Source: Enchytraeus crypticus (Eukaryota; Annelida; Clitellata; Enchytraeida; Enchytraeidae). From it: DNA of 64,000 nucleotides. The notes below the pieces were generated by a model that was not told the DNA's origin, ran no database searches, and saw only the letters and a program-made list of their open reading frames with translations. The DNA is taken from assembly GCA_905160935.1 (NCBI GenBank), contig CAJHZI010000884.1:2245001-2309000 (forward strand), given 5' to 3'. Shown here one piece after another: positions 53,897 through 64,000 of this stretch. Numbering within the stretch: the first letter of the stretch is position 1; each line of letters starts with the position of its first letter. A program made the position numbers and the translations under genes.

Positions 53897-54886
53897 GTTA
53901 GAAGCACTTCCTGCGCACAATACTGGGTATTCATCATACTCCTGTCTGCTAATCAACATTTCCCTGAAGGAAGACAGCGAAGCAAAGATCGATGACCCAA
54001 TCCAGGCAGAAAACTTGCGTTCCGGTAGGGCTATGACCTTGACCTTCATTGTATTTGGCACCATCCTCGTCAGTTCCTTCTCCAGTCGATCAGCCAGTCC
54101 TGTAATCATCGTGGTTCCTCCTGAGAGAACGATGTTCTCATAGAGACTCTCACGGATATCTTCATCACATCTCACTACACTGTCGCGTATCATGATGTGG
54201 ACTCCGTTACCTTCCACTCCAACAAATCCCGGCTGAAAGAGAGCCTCCGTACATCGGAATCTCTCACTTCCAATTTTGATAATCTGTCTATCCGGAAGCT
54301 GATAGTCCTTCTCAACTGCTGAAGATCTTGAAGCCAGTTCCTTTTGAAAATCGACAGCCACAAACGACAGCTTCTCTTTGATCTCTCTGACGACATCCTC
54401 GTCAGCTGTTGAGATGAACGTGCAGGACCGCTCCACAAGAAGACTCTTCAGATACTGCGTGAGGTCCCTGCCCGCTAGACACAAGCTCTGGACGGCGTGC
54501 GGCAAGGCGTAGCCCTCATAGGCCGGCAGGGTGTGGGTGACCCCCTCCCCTGCTTCGAGCACCACCCCTGAGCAACGCCCTGACGCATACAGAGACATGA
54601 CAGCTGACAGGTAGAGAGCGGGACAGTGGAATGTCTCGAACATTATCTGGGCGAGCTTTTCCCGATGGGATTTGCCACTGAGAGGGGACTCAGTTAGAAG
54701 AACCGGATGTTCTTCCGGAGCGACCCGGAGCTCGTTGTGGAAGAGATGGTGAAGGATGTTTTCCAGGTCCTCCCAGCAGATGACGTCACCTCGCTCCACT
54801 GGGTAGCGCAGGTGGAGACATCCTCGTCGAGTCCACGCCTCCTGTCCCACGTAGCTGTCCCTTTCGTTCTGACCTGCAGGCTTGTT
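53843..54886 (-). CDS. actin-related exon 2 (main exon)
   Basis: Acceptor TGTTACAG|AAC. 347 codons from [14 protein letters not shown] to the stop at 53843. Intron-poor structure with the bulk in one exon. The last ~18 codons ([18 protein letters not shown]) are antisense SINE S2 sequence. The acceptor and first codons are duplicated in intron 1. Confidence 0.88.
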   Translation of the reverse strand, partial: NKPAGQNERDSYVGQEAWTRRGCLHLRYPVERGDVICWEDLENILHHLFHNELRVAPEEHPVLLTESPLSGKSHREKLAQIMFETFHCPALYLSAVMSLYASGRCSGVVLEAGEGVTHTLPAYEGYALPHAVQSLCLAGRDLTQYLKSLLVERSCTFISTADEDVVREIKEKLSFVAVDFQKELASRSSAVEKDYQLPDRQIIKIGSERFRCTEALFQPGFVGVEGNGVHIMIRDSVVRCDEDIRESLYENIVLSGGTTMITGLADRLEKELTRMVPNTMKVKVIALPERKFSAWIGSSIFASLSSFREMLISRQEYDEYPVLCAGSASNSASIAQWLDASGNVVKF

Positions 54887-54985
54887 CTGTAACAACACAC
54901 ACATGATAATCATCATCATCATCATCTTCCCCTAAATCCCAGTTTAACCAGGGTCGGGATACGAGGCTTGTTCTGTAACACACAC

Positions 54986-55078
<93 letters not shown>

Positions 55079-56044
55079 AGTTGTTCCGGTGGCTATTGAA
55101 ACCATGGGCCCGATGAATCCCAAAGGAGTTGACTTTATTAATGGCATAGGCAGACTTATTGCAGAGCAAACCGGCGATAAGCGAGAGACATCTTTTCTTT
55201 GGCAAAGGCTTTCCATGACTTTGGAAAGATTTAATGCAGTCTGCTTCAACAATTCTTTTAAGCCGATTGATGACCTCGAGTAGCCGGGTGGCGATTCAGC
55301 ACGTATTGCTCGAATCGTTTTTATCAAACCCCAGGTTCTTTACACCGGGGTAAAAAAAAAATAATAATAATAATAAATGAAATAGGCAGGAGGACCAGCG
55401 CCATTACTGGTGATCAGCGGGAAAAAGCTTTTCTTAGGCAGCGACTGTCTATTGCTCTCCAGCGTTTCAATGCAGTCTGCGTCAGTGGCACTTTGGCTAA
55501 TGCGGCTTCCCAGAGTGCAGAGGAATTATTTAATAGCTTCTTTTTTAAACTTTTAATTAAATAAATTTTCTTTTATCTTATTTTTTCGCCCAGGACCCCT
55601 TACAGCCCAGGGCATTAAAAAATAAACAAATAAAAAATACTACTACTAATAATAATAATAATAATAACAACAACAACAATTAGAGTGCTACAGTCACCAA
55701 TGACAACATAGCTCAACCCACGTAGCTCTCCTTTCCGTTCACACCTGCAGGCTTGTTATGTAACAACAATATACTGGAATCAACAGATACTGGTTATAAT
55801 TAAGCTGTGATTGAGGGCGCTATTAATTGCAATACCATGCAAAATAAGCTGCCTTATTGTTTATAAATGAATAGATGAGTAACCTAAATATAACCTTAGG
55901 TTATTAGGTATACTCTGTTGCAGTTACCAAGTATTATAACTTATAGGTTGCCGGCTTGTTCTGTAACAACACACAATATAAAGTAAAAGCTGGTAAATCT
56001 AAATGTTAACGTCAGTTTCCTCACTCGGAGGAAAATATATCTTC

Positions 56045-56076
<32 letters not shown>

Positions 56077-56091
56077 TATGTACACTGTATA

Positions 56092-56148
<57 letters not shown>

Positions 56149-57403
56149 CATTATATCTACGTTTAATATACGTATATTAGTGTTAAATGGGAACGCTACC
56201 AAGATGGTGGACGAACGTACTCGAACTGTTTATTTTTACAATACACGAATTAGGTAGACTCAATAACAAGTCGTTAAAGTCAATAGTTTTGGAATTCTAC
56301 AATAATGAACAAATAAAGTCTGTTAAAATATTGCTATTGGATACTTCCAGTAGCTAGGATATTCAAAGCTTCCCGAAATCTATAAGGAATAGAAGGAACA
56401 GCTCATGCAATATCTCTATGCAATTAGATAATATTGTTGCAACGTTATCATTCTTTAATTCTTCTGGTTTATAGGGTTGTCAGTTGAACTGCCCTTAGCC
56501 TCTCTTCAAACCTAAATGCATCGAATCCACTAATAATAATAATAATAATACTAACACACATTATAGTGAAATGATCAACTACGTTGATATCTATCACTTT
56601 AATACCGTATGTTAAATCCGTAAGGCAATTTTTTCCATTGTCCGTACAGCCAGTCCAGTGAAAGTCCGAGATTTTACTCTCAGATAAGCGCGACTGGGAT
56701 TCGAACCCGCGAGGGTTCAATTCACCTCAGGATCTGTCATTTAAAACTTCATGACGTTACCCCTACGCTATTGAGACATTCTAATTATTTAATTATTATT
56801 TAATTATTATTAATTATTATATTTAATTATTGAGACATTCTATTGAGACATTCACTAATAGTTCATAATGCCCTTCGTTGCACTGCTTCAATATAATTAT
56901 GATAGAATGATTGCATGATTTACATTGCTTAATGACGAGAAACTGGACGCTAAATTCTAATTGATTGATTGATTTGAGAAATCATGCCGGTTAATATTAA
57001 ACTACAAAGAAAAAGTAAGCATTAAGGTGAAATGATAAAATATGTTGATATCTATCACATTTTAACACCAATTTTTTAAACGATTAGGCAATTAGTCCAT
57101 ATTCCATGTAGACAGTAAAGTGAATGTTACGCGATTTTACTCTCAGATCAGCGCAGCCGGAAATCTTACAGGTCTGCGAGAGTTCAAATCGCCTCAAGAT
57201 CTGTCATTTAAAAGTGTGTGACGTTAACCACTGCGCTACTGAGACATTCACTGAAATACATAAAAATTTGTTGAATTTACCAGATGTATAGGACGTCCCA
57301 CAATGGAGGGAATTACGACACGTGGAGTGTTGTCTTCTGCAAACCCTGCCTTACACGTTCCAGATCCAACGTCCACCACCAGGCAGGCTTCACCATCATC
57401 CAT
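53843..57403 (-). CDS. divergent actin-related protein (2 exons, 388 aa as read)
   Basis: An actin-fold protein, cytosolic or nuclear. Exons 57403-57281 and 54886-53843 join in phase with actin-like length. Recognisable blocks: [22 protein letters not shown] (shown in two parts: phosphate loop GSGTCKAG), [93 protein letters not shown] and [10 protein letters not shown]. It differs from conventional actin: the D-loop is [11 protein letters not shown], His73 is Arg, the Gln137 region is two residues shorter with no Gln, and Asp154 and Asp157 are Glu. The frame shifts before the last residues, so [12 protein letters not shown] lies in the next frame (stop 53898-53900) and the protein runs into a SINE instead. 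It could be a functional ARP with a new tail, a very young pseudogene, or intact with a base-call error. Confidence 0.88.
54903..55075. repeat. (ATC)n and (AAT)n with a duplicated acceptor between them
   Basis: ATC run 54907-54927. A copy of the exon 2 acceptor edge at 54964-54985 (GGCTTGTTCTGTAACACACA). Then (AAT)n 54988-55075. Confidence 0.9.
55077..55375 (+). pseudogene. C-terminal end of a transposon-encoded ORF with S3 3' end
   Basis: The frame at 55077-55283 reads [40 protein letters not shown] and [18 protein letters not shown], then DDLE and stop. I recognise this as the conserved C-terminus of a protein repeated in many invertebrate genomes, probably a retroelement ORF. It continues directly into the S3 sequence and an (AAT)n tail. 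This identifies S3 as that element's 3' end. Confidence 0.65.
55376..55600 (+). pseudogene. second, related transposon ORF C-terminus
   Basis: Immediately after the AAT tail, a frame reads [39 protein letters not shown] and [14 protein letters not shown] then stop. It is homologous to the preceding block (GR...TGD-RE--FL-QRLS--L-RFNAVC) but clearly diverged, so a second element of the same superfamily lies tail-to-head with the first. Confidence 0.65.
55650..56145. repeat. intron 1 repeats with two more acceptor copies
   Basis: (AAT/CAA)n and R5 at 55647-55720. Exon 2 edge copies at 55719-55768 (CCACGTAGCTCTCC...ACACCTGCAGGCTTGTTATG-TAACAAC) and 55953-55975. S1 tail fragment 55985-56028. AAT and TA runs 56048-56145. 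Confidence 0.8.
56150..56530. other. actin-like intron 1 sequence, nothing recognised
   Basis: AT-rich; no exon or repeat assignment. Confidence 0.5.
56531..57250 (-). mobile_element. two antisense SINE S2 copies (actin-like intron 1)
   Basis: Copies at 56531-56781 (AAT tail, GGGATTCGAACCCGCGAG, head CGCTATTGAGACATTC) and 57019-57250. The second head ends about 30 bp from the exon 1 donor. Confidence 0.8.
57281..57403 (-). CDS. actin-related exon 1
   Basis: ATG at 57403, chosen because [13 protein letters not shown] aligns with the actin start (MDDDIAALVVDNG). The frame is open 16 codons further upstream but non-homologous. 41 codons, donor CATCTG|GTAAAT, phase 0. Contains phosphate loop GSGTCKAG with Lys18 conserved. 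Confidence 0.88.
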
Positions 57404-57435
57404 CTGCACTATTACATTACATGTGGAGACCGTCC

Positions 57436-57590
57436 GTTCACTTGAAAACACACATCACTTATCGGACGTAGATTGTTTGTTCACTTGAAAACACACATCA
57501 CTTATCGGACGTAGATTGTTTGTTCACTTGAAAACACACATCACTTATCCGACGTAGATTGTTTGTTCACTTGAAAACACACATCACGTA
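57436..57590. repeat. 43-bp tandem repeat in the actin-like 5' leader
   Basis: Units start GTTCACTTGAAAACACACAT at 57436, 57479, 57522 and 57565 (last one partial). Nearly identical, beginning 33 bp upstream of the ATG (minus sense). Confidence 0.97.
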
Positions 57591-57713
57591 CTGCACAACA
57601 GTGCATGTATGTCATGTGTAAAATCCTATTAAACAATTTCATCGCTTAGTTGTTGCGTTAATAGACTTTGCTATTTCCTAGTTTTCTTTGATTATTACCT
57701 ACAATGCAATAAA

Positions 57714-57834
57714 AAGTCAAACGCTAAGGTTAATGTCAGTATCCTCACTAGAAAGCGATGTCAGTGATGGGCGAGCCCAGGATTTGAACCCTGCACATAC
57801 TGATCCGTGGTCGAGTATCTTACTGACTTTGCCC
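57714..57834 (-). mobile_element. SINE family S1 copy
   Basis: Antisense copy upstream of the actin-like gene, GGATTTGAACCCTGCACATA to CTTACTGACTTTGCC. Confidence 0.75.
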
Positions 57835-58184
57835 GATCTATTTGAAGACAATTAGAACACAACTGGTGAGGATTTATTACTGACCTTCTAATATCCCGGG
57901 ATTCTATAGACTTTCAACTCATGAGGGGCATGTTCCGCTCACTCACTTTTTAGAGTAGGGACACGATAGGCAATTCCCCCCCCCCCCACTTCTTGGACAA
58001 AATCTAATTATATACACAACATACAAGCAAGGCTGCCGCAGTGGAGGAGCGTTAGGACAATGAAGCAAGTCAATATCATACTTATAGCCTCCCCCCCCCC
58101 CATCACGCGTTCCACTATAAACTTTGTTCACCCTCCTTTTGGAAAGGAGTAGCGCCTCATGTTACCATTAAGCTTAGAAGCCTC

Positions 58185-58465
58185 CTCTCTAGGGTTCTGC
58201 CAAGTTGCATGGAAGATATATGGTACATAATCCAATTAACGTGCTTCTTTTCACAAATTATAAAGAGCACTCCATCTTTTAAAGAGTTATGATCCCTTCA
58301 CAAAAGTCAATTCCATATTTATACCTTAATTTAGCCCATACCTTGGTAATATTATGGCTTCTGAGGTGGTTTCCTATTTCCTTTGTCAGTTCTTGCTCAG
58401 TCACCTCCTACGACAAGTGCAGTTTACAGTTGGTCTATTCTTCAGCGTCCCTGATACAACACAGG
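58185..58465 (-). repeat. dispersed repeat R7, longest copy
   Basis: Antisense: TTCTGCCAAGTTGCATGG, AAGAGCACTCCATC, TTCTGAGGTGGTTTCC, CAGTCACCTCCTACGACAAG, ending CCCTGATACAACACAGG. It links the two R7 halves seen separately elsewhere (unit at least 280 bp). Confidence 0.7.
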
Positions 58466-58469
58466 AAAC

Positions 58470-58970
58470 TTAGAATAAAAGGATAAAAACTGTAGGCCCT
58501 ACCCTACTGTGCTATTAACGTATTCAAATTTAACGCCATACAAAACAAACTTCTCGAGACCATATAAGTGCTAGAAAGCATATTACACATAACGGTAAAC
58601 TTTTTGAATTATAGCGCTAACAATATTATTGTTCTCAGTTACAACCCCTGAAGGTTTTAGCACCTATTGAGAGCAAAATGAAACGTTCATAAACTTAGTA
58701 TTTACATTACATTTCCATTAATTACTAAAAAACTTACATTTAACGTGTCGTTAATCCCTATTCGTGGTCAACACGGAGGGGATTAGAAAGGAAATTACGC
58801 TGTCTTAAATGCAAGTAGCAAATTAATTATCAGCAATTATACTGGCAGAGAAATTCTATTAATTTAAAAATTAATTAAAATAAAAAAGAAATTAAAATTA
58901 AATTTGTTTATTACATTTTTGGTATTATATTTTTATTAATAAATTTATATTTATTTTTTTATATTTATAT
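58470..58970. other. AT-rich intergenic, nothing recognised
   Basis: No ORF; becomes almost pure A/T at 58840-58970, the target site of the next element. Confidence 0.5.
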
Positions 58971-58973
58971 TTA

Positions 58974-61900
58974 TAGTCGGGTAGAAATAAAAGAATCGGG
59001 ACATTTAACGTGTAAAGACAAATTTATATTCGTTGGAAGCGGAATTTTGAGCAGAATTCAAATATAAAGTTCCCCATTCGTAGCACTACTAATAAAAAAG
59101 TTATGTCCAAAAAACGAAAAATTAACAATTTTTATTTTCTCGAGAGATTTTCAAAGTGTTAAAAAATTATTGTAGGGCTATAAAACTCAGCAAATGAAAT
59201 ATTAATCATGTGTCTGCAACAAACAAAGATAAAGCCAAAAATTAAAGCCAAATTAAATGTCAGTTTCTTGTTCGATAGCATATCAGTGACCGGAAGAGTA
59301 AGGAAGCCTCCATAATAAAGATGACATTAAGATTACATGTGCTTTGATGCTTGGTCCATGAACAGTGGCATAATTAGCCTGAGTCCCAGTACAACTTAGG
59401 TTACTTGTAATTCATCCAGATCTGCAGGGTTTTTGGCGGGGGAGGGAAGGGATAGGAAGTGGGCTGGTTATGCTAAGTGAAAGTTTAATTATGACAACAA
59501 TTTAAATAAATAATTAATGATTTTTTAATTAATCATAATTGGACTGATATGACTTGATATGTTATTGAAAAATTTTAAAAAAAATACAAAAAAGAAATAT
59601 AATTAACTATATTCATTCTAAGATGCACTGAAAGTCCACCAGTTTTCTCACAAATTACAAAATGTTCTCCTTTGGGGAGGGGTGTATTAGCCCCTTCGTG
59701 TGCCCCCCTTCACCCCCTACTTTATGCCTGTCAGTGCAAAAATGATCCTCCCTACACACAAATTGCTTTTCTACCAATGTCCCTGACTGTAGTATGGGTA
59801 TTGGTGGAGGTAAGCTAATGGGATACGAATTTGCTAGTAAGCTAGTAGGTTCAGTGTGGCCCCAGTTCAGTCGCCGCAGGCAGTAGTGAAAAAATTTGAG
59901 CCCTCCTAGAATTTTTTTGGTTGAACCACTGTCCATGACATGTAGAAGCGTAGAGTATAAGCAAATCTCATCAGATGGATTAAAGTCTATAAGTGATAAA
60001 ATATCGTTTTGATAGAGTGATTGTTAAATTTACACAGCCAGTTCATATGCCAAACCAAACCCAAATTCACAATTGATGGCAATGTGCTTGGAAAAAGTAT
60101 CTGGCACAGTGGTTTAAATGTCATAGTGGTCAAACTGTACAAAGGCATGTGGAAGATTGAAAGAATGGGTATGGCTTTATTTCTAATTATTTTATGGGCC
60201 TTAAGGTGTCTCAAATTATGTGCCAGTGGCATTAAATTATCTTGCTCAGTATTAGCAACTAGCACAGTGGAAGCGGCTATAATGCCCATAACATGAAAAG
60301 TACCCGTGCCATCCAATGCAGCAACATTATGGTTTGCATTGTCTGCAACCCACTGTGTAAATACCTCAGGATATGGGTGAATATTCATATCAGAAGGATT
60401 CAAAGTTACAGTGGACTGTTTGAATCATGAAAATTCGTCATATGACACAGAGAAAACTAAAAGTGCCAGCTGCTCAATTAATGGTTTGAATCCTATCAAG
60501 TGATCAACCGACACACCCAAACCGAGAAGCAATGGTACAATAATTAAGTGTGACCGTGCAGCTTGAATGATACTCAGTCAAATGCTATTTTGCTTATTGG
60601 TTGATGGTGCTAATGATCTGAGAAGCTGATGCTGAAGAGGAAGAAAGTAGTTCCTGTGCTCAATAGATAGGTACTGGCAGATAAGTATTCATATCATATT
60701 CTAATTCTCTGATTTCATTTGCAATCAATTTAGCTGCCACTGTTATGATTCCTTTACTCTCATCTGACATATCATCGTTCCTCTCCATATGCCACTTCTC
60801 ACTAATTAAGTATGAACTAAAATTGTGAAAACAAATCACATTTCTTCGTCCAGATATTCAGCAAACAGTATGTTATCATCATGGCACTCAACAAGCTTTC
60901 GCTTCAGATGTTTTGCAGAATAGGCATTGCCATCTGTAGTTATGCCAGTTATACCTCTTAACTACATCTTGCATTGTATATAGATCTCATTCACAGTTCT
61001 CTCCCAACCACTCGCAAGTCTAAAAATACTGATTGATAATCTTCATTTAATCTAGGTCAGTGTATAGTCCCCGCACCAGCACCTTCCTTAGCCCTGCTGC
61101 TAACAAATTTTAAATAACAAAGATTGTGATATATGGCTTCTTCTGCCGCTAAATCACAGCACATTTCCATTTGTACCATGACTACAAATCCCCAGTTATC
61201 ACTCCTTCTTCGTCAACGCTCTTGAACAGTGCGTCGCAGTTCTATTGATATTGCTGTATTGTATTCCTTTTGATCATTGATCTGATAATTCAAAGCAAAA
61301 CAAGCATTGTGCTTTCCAGTTACAAATCATAGATGAACAAAGTCTTTTTCCTATAGAATCATTTATTGCATCTTATTCCAGTTGCTGATTTTTTATTTTA
61401 AGTTTGTTATTTTTTCTTTTGTAGTATGGCTTTCTGCAACTGTTGAGCACTACAACTGGCTGATCACAAGATGTTTGATGATGTAAGAGTTCATTATCAT
61501 TGCGTGAAAGAGCACTTTCTAATAGTGTGTCAAACCCCTGAGATCATATAACAGTCAGATCAGTTCGATCAGATCGGTTCATCAACATCAGTTGCATATA
61601 AAATACAAATAACGCATTGATTTTCCGGAAATTATTTCTCTCGCAAATCTTCAGCCATCTCTCAAGAGCTTTAATTAGTCGATTTTAAATCTCTGGATAA
61701 CTGTAATTAATTGTATTAAAACCTACATTAATAATCTAAAAATTTGTTAATTAAAACTATTCATTAGCTATAATTAACGAAATACAGTTCCAAAATTAAT
61801 TACTTCTAAGTTTTAATTACTTACATCCAATTACACTATTTAAATAACATATTGATAACGTCTAAGCAAGAAATCAATTAGAATTAATTGTCCAATTTTC

Positions 61901-62152
61901 CAAACTTACAACAAAAGCATACTATATCGCTCAAAAATAAACAAATATGAGGTTGTTTTTGTTCTTTTTAATGACCATATTCTTTAACAAAATCAGCGAT
62001 TTTAGAATGGTCATAACTTTTTTCCCCGAGGTCCTAGAAACGGGGAACTTTCATACGAGTAGTCCTTAACATCCTCTATAACTACACAAAAATTCAGCTT
62101 TACACATTAAATATCCGGATATCACTATTTTGAGATTTTATCTACCCGACTA
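58974..62152 (-). mobile_element. 3.2 kb TIR DNA transposon, decayed
   Basis: Ends TAGTCGGGTAGA (58974) and TCTACCCGACTA (ending 62152), flanked by TTA on both sides (58971-58973 and 62153-62155), a probable 3-bp target duplication. Inverted similarity continues inward (TTTAACGTGTAAAG versus TTTAATGTGTAAAG; AAAGTTCCCC; AAAAGTTATG). Minus-strand coding remnants: GITTDGNAYSAKHLKRKLVE near 60960-60890, and 60403-59987 with FTQWVADNANHNVAALDGTG and FHVMGIIAAST. I recognise these as parts of an uncharacterised protein repeated in many invertebrate genomes. Frames are broken throughout. Inner sequence at 59365-59940 looks like another inserted repeat. Confidence 0.78.
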
Positions 62153-62159
62153 TTATTTA

Positions 62160-63015
62160 TATTTATAAATTGAATGAATTGCATTATTACGATATGTTTA
62201 CAAACAAATGAACAAGGCTTTAATAAATCCCGGCCTATCTTAGTGGTAACTTGACATTTGAGATTTTATTATTTTCTAGCAATTGAACAAGTTAATAAGT
62301 AGATACGTCTAGGGTTAGGGTTTATGGTAAGATTATGCTAAGGATTAGGGATATGAGATGTCTATTTGATGCTTAAGGCTTATGTATATTTTGTCTAATG
62401 TCGCATAAGGTCGATATCTAATAAATAGTGAATGGCAAGCCCGTGAAGAAAAAGATTTGCACTTTACAAAATAATGAGATAAAATTTTACTTTATTTTTA
62501 AATAGACAAATAAAAATGTAAATAGCCCTTTTATGATATAATTATTTCTAGCATTATTTGCATTATAATATAAATCGTAATGTCATATCATGCTTAACAA
62601 ATCATTTACGACATTTGGGAATTCCAAGTATATTTTTGGCTATAGTGAAACCTTGCTGAATCTGAATGGTTACCATGTCGGAATAGTTTTTAATTTGGGC
62701 GTGATAATAACAATAATAACAACAATTAGAGTGCTTCAGTCATCAATAGCAACATCGAGTACTATGGAGACAAAATCAAGCCTGCTAGCAAAAAGAAGGT
62801 CCAAAAGCGGTGCAAATTTCAAAATCCAGAAAATCAGTCCAAAGTAAAGGGAATTAAAGTGATATATGTTAGTTAACTTAATTACAGATCTAGATAACAG
62901 CAACAACGAAAAATTGCTGTCACGGAATGGGTATCCGAGACATAAATTTCACTTCGACATAAAGTAAAAGCTATAAGGTAGAACTCTACGTGAAGTGGAC
63001 CACGGTTCAATTTCA
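62160..63015. other. intergenic with R5 fragment
   Basis: R5 with (AAC)n at about 62705-62790 (ATTAGAGTGCTTCAGTCATC). No gene supported. Confidence 0.5.
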
Positions 63016-63019
63016 GCCG

Positions 63020-63242
63020 TAATATCTCCATAGCGCTATGGTTAAAGGTGTAGATAACGTCATGAAATTTAAAATGACAGATCCTGAGGTGAACTGAACC
63101 CATCCCAGCGATGATCTGAGAGTAAAATCTCGGACATTCACTGGACTGGCTACACGGAAATGGACCGAATTGCCTAAGGGATTTAACATGTGATATTAAA
63201 AGTGATAGATATCAACGTAGTTGATCATTTCACTATAATTTG

Positions 63243-63281
<39 letters not shown>
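63020..63281 (+). mobile_element. SINE family S2, near full length with (ATT)n tail
   Basis: Head AATATCTCCATAGCGCTATG-GTTAAAGG, weak B box, CTGAGAGTAAAATCTCGGAC, ATATCAACGTAGTTGATCAT, TTCACTATAATTTGTG then (ATT)12 or so. Best copy for defining the S2 3' end. Confidence 0.82.
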
Positions 63282-63283
<2 letters not shown>

Positions 63284-63284
63284 G

Positions 63285-63707
63285 TTTTGAAATATTGAAT
63301 TATTGGCTTCCTACTAATAGATAGATATTATATTTCACAATTATATTAATAAACAACACAAAAGCACTGTCAATATTAGCCTATGCAACGATTGCAATGT
63401 ATTAACATAAATCCTTCGTGTGAATATAAAAATGCTAATTAAATAACAGAAATAGAGTGTCAGAAAAGAGGAAAGAAGGAAAATAAAGTAGAACAGAAAA
63501 ATAGGCAGAAAATGGAGTTTAGATTAACTATAGAAATAAATCTACAGCTTTCAGGTTATAGTCCACAGAGACAAATGTCTCAAACACAGTTCAAGCACAC
63601 AATGACATCAAGCACCGTTCATATAAACAATAGCAAAAGAAGAAATAACACAATAATTCTGCATTCATATATATACAGAAAATAATATAAACGAGAATAG
63701 TATATTA

Positions 63708-63775
<68 letters not shown>

Positions 63776-64000
63776 AAACAGATACCAATAAGAACTACTG
63801 AGGCACAGGTAGGCCAACGTCTGATTAAAACAAACCGGAAGAGAATCTCATATCACTCCACAAAATGAGGGAAACAAAATTATAAAGTGTCTTTCCAAAC
63901 TCGACCAGGAAATGATTATACTGTTCACAACAAGTATTTAAGTATTTGGTACACCCTTAACAACCTGTAGGTTACCGATGGCTATAACAGCTCACCTGTG
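63285..64000. repeat. AT-rich sequence with (TA)n run
   Basis: (TA)n at 63709-63772. The rest is AT-rich with no exon I can support. Confidence 0.6.

Noticed and set aside
57436..57590. Repeat array resembling CRISPR
   Set aside because: Whole 43-bp units are tandem with no unique spacers.
63990..64000. Possible minus-strand donor CACAG|GTGAGC at the right edge
   Set aside because: Too little exon in the window to judge.

Overview
This looks like nuclear DNA from an invertebrate animal. The genes have many short, phase-consistent GT/AG exons in long AT-rich introns. There is a neuronal-type ionotropic glutamate receptor and an actin-family gene, and most of the rest is microsatellite, tRNA-derived SINE, RTE-like LINE and hAT-like debris. 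I cannot name the phylum; a spiralian or another marine invertebrate is plausible but unproven. There are no bacterial features.

Layout. 0-4.4 kb: a possible plus-strand exon (161-357), a 0.7 kb GATA/GATG satellite, and one large minus-strand exon (3566-4320) of a secreted, Thr-rich protein with an LRRNT-like cysteine motif. 4.4-28 kb: intergenic repeats, including a decayed non-LTR retrotransposon (6.1-8.2 kb), an RTE-like copy with a fold-back palindrome (9.4-10.6 kb), and two copies of a ~1.44 kb non-autonomous hAT-like element with 8-bp target duplications (12906-14359 and 17931-19361). 28421-48705: a complete 13-exon ionotropic glutamate receptor on the plus strand. Its exons sum to 2913 nt (970 aa) with every junction in phase. 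Its introns hold a TIR transposon with a broken ORF set (40293-42480), a LINE end, a MITE and many SINEs. 49-53.6 kb: repeats and two hAT-like remnants. 53843-57403: a two-exon divergent actin-related gene on the minus strand, whose C-terminus has frameshifted into a SINE. 57.4-64 kb: repeats and a 3.2 kb TIR element (58974-62152).

Main biology. The receptor belongs to the AMPA/kainate/delta/phi group and looks most delta-like. Its pocket (Arg kept, Asp for Glu, Thr lost to Ala, Tyr at the preceding position) predicts a small ligand such as glycine or D-serine rather than glutamate. Its Q/R site is Gly within a GGG run. The actin-like protein has lost the catalytic Gln and carries Glu at both nucleotide-site Asp positions.

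Most unusual structural signal. Short tandem duplications sit on gene boundaries: the 3' ends of receptor exons 3 and 8, the acceptor of exon 12, the stop-codon end of exon 13, the acceptor of actin-like exon 2, and the actin-like 5' leader. Several leave decoy splice sites, and one decoy lies just after an in-frame stop. A second unexpected signal is the palindrome TGACGTCA: ten copies seen, eight of them inside exons.
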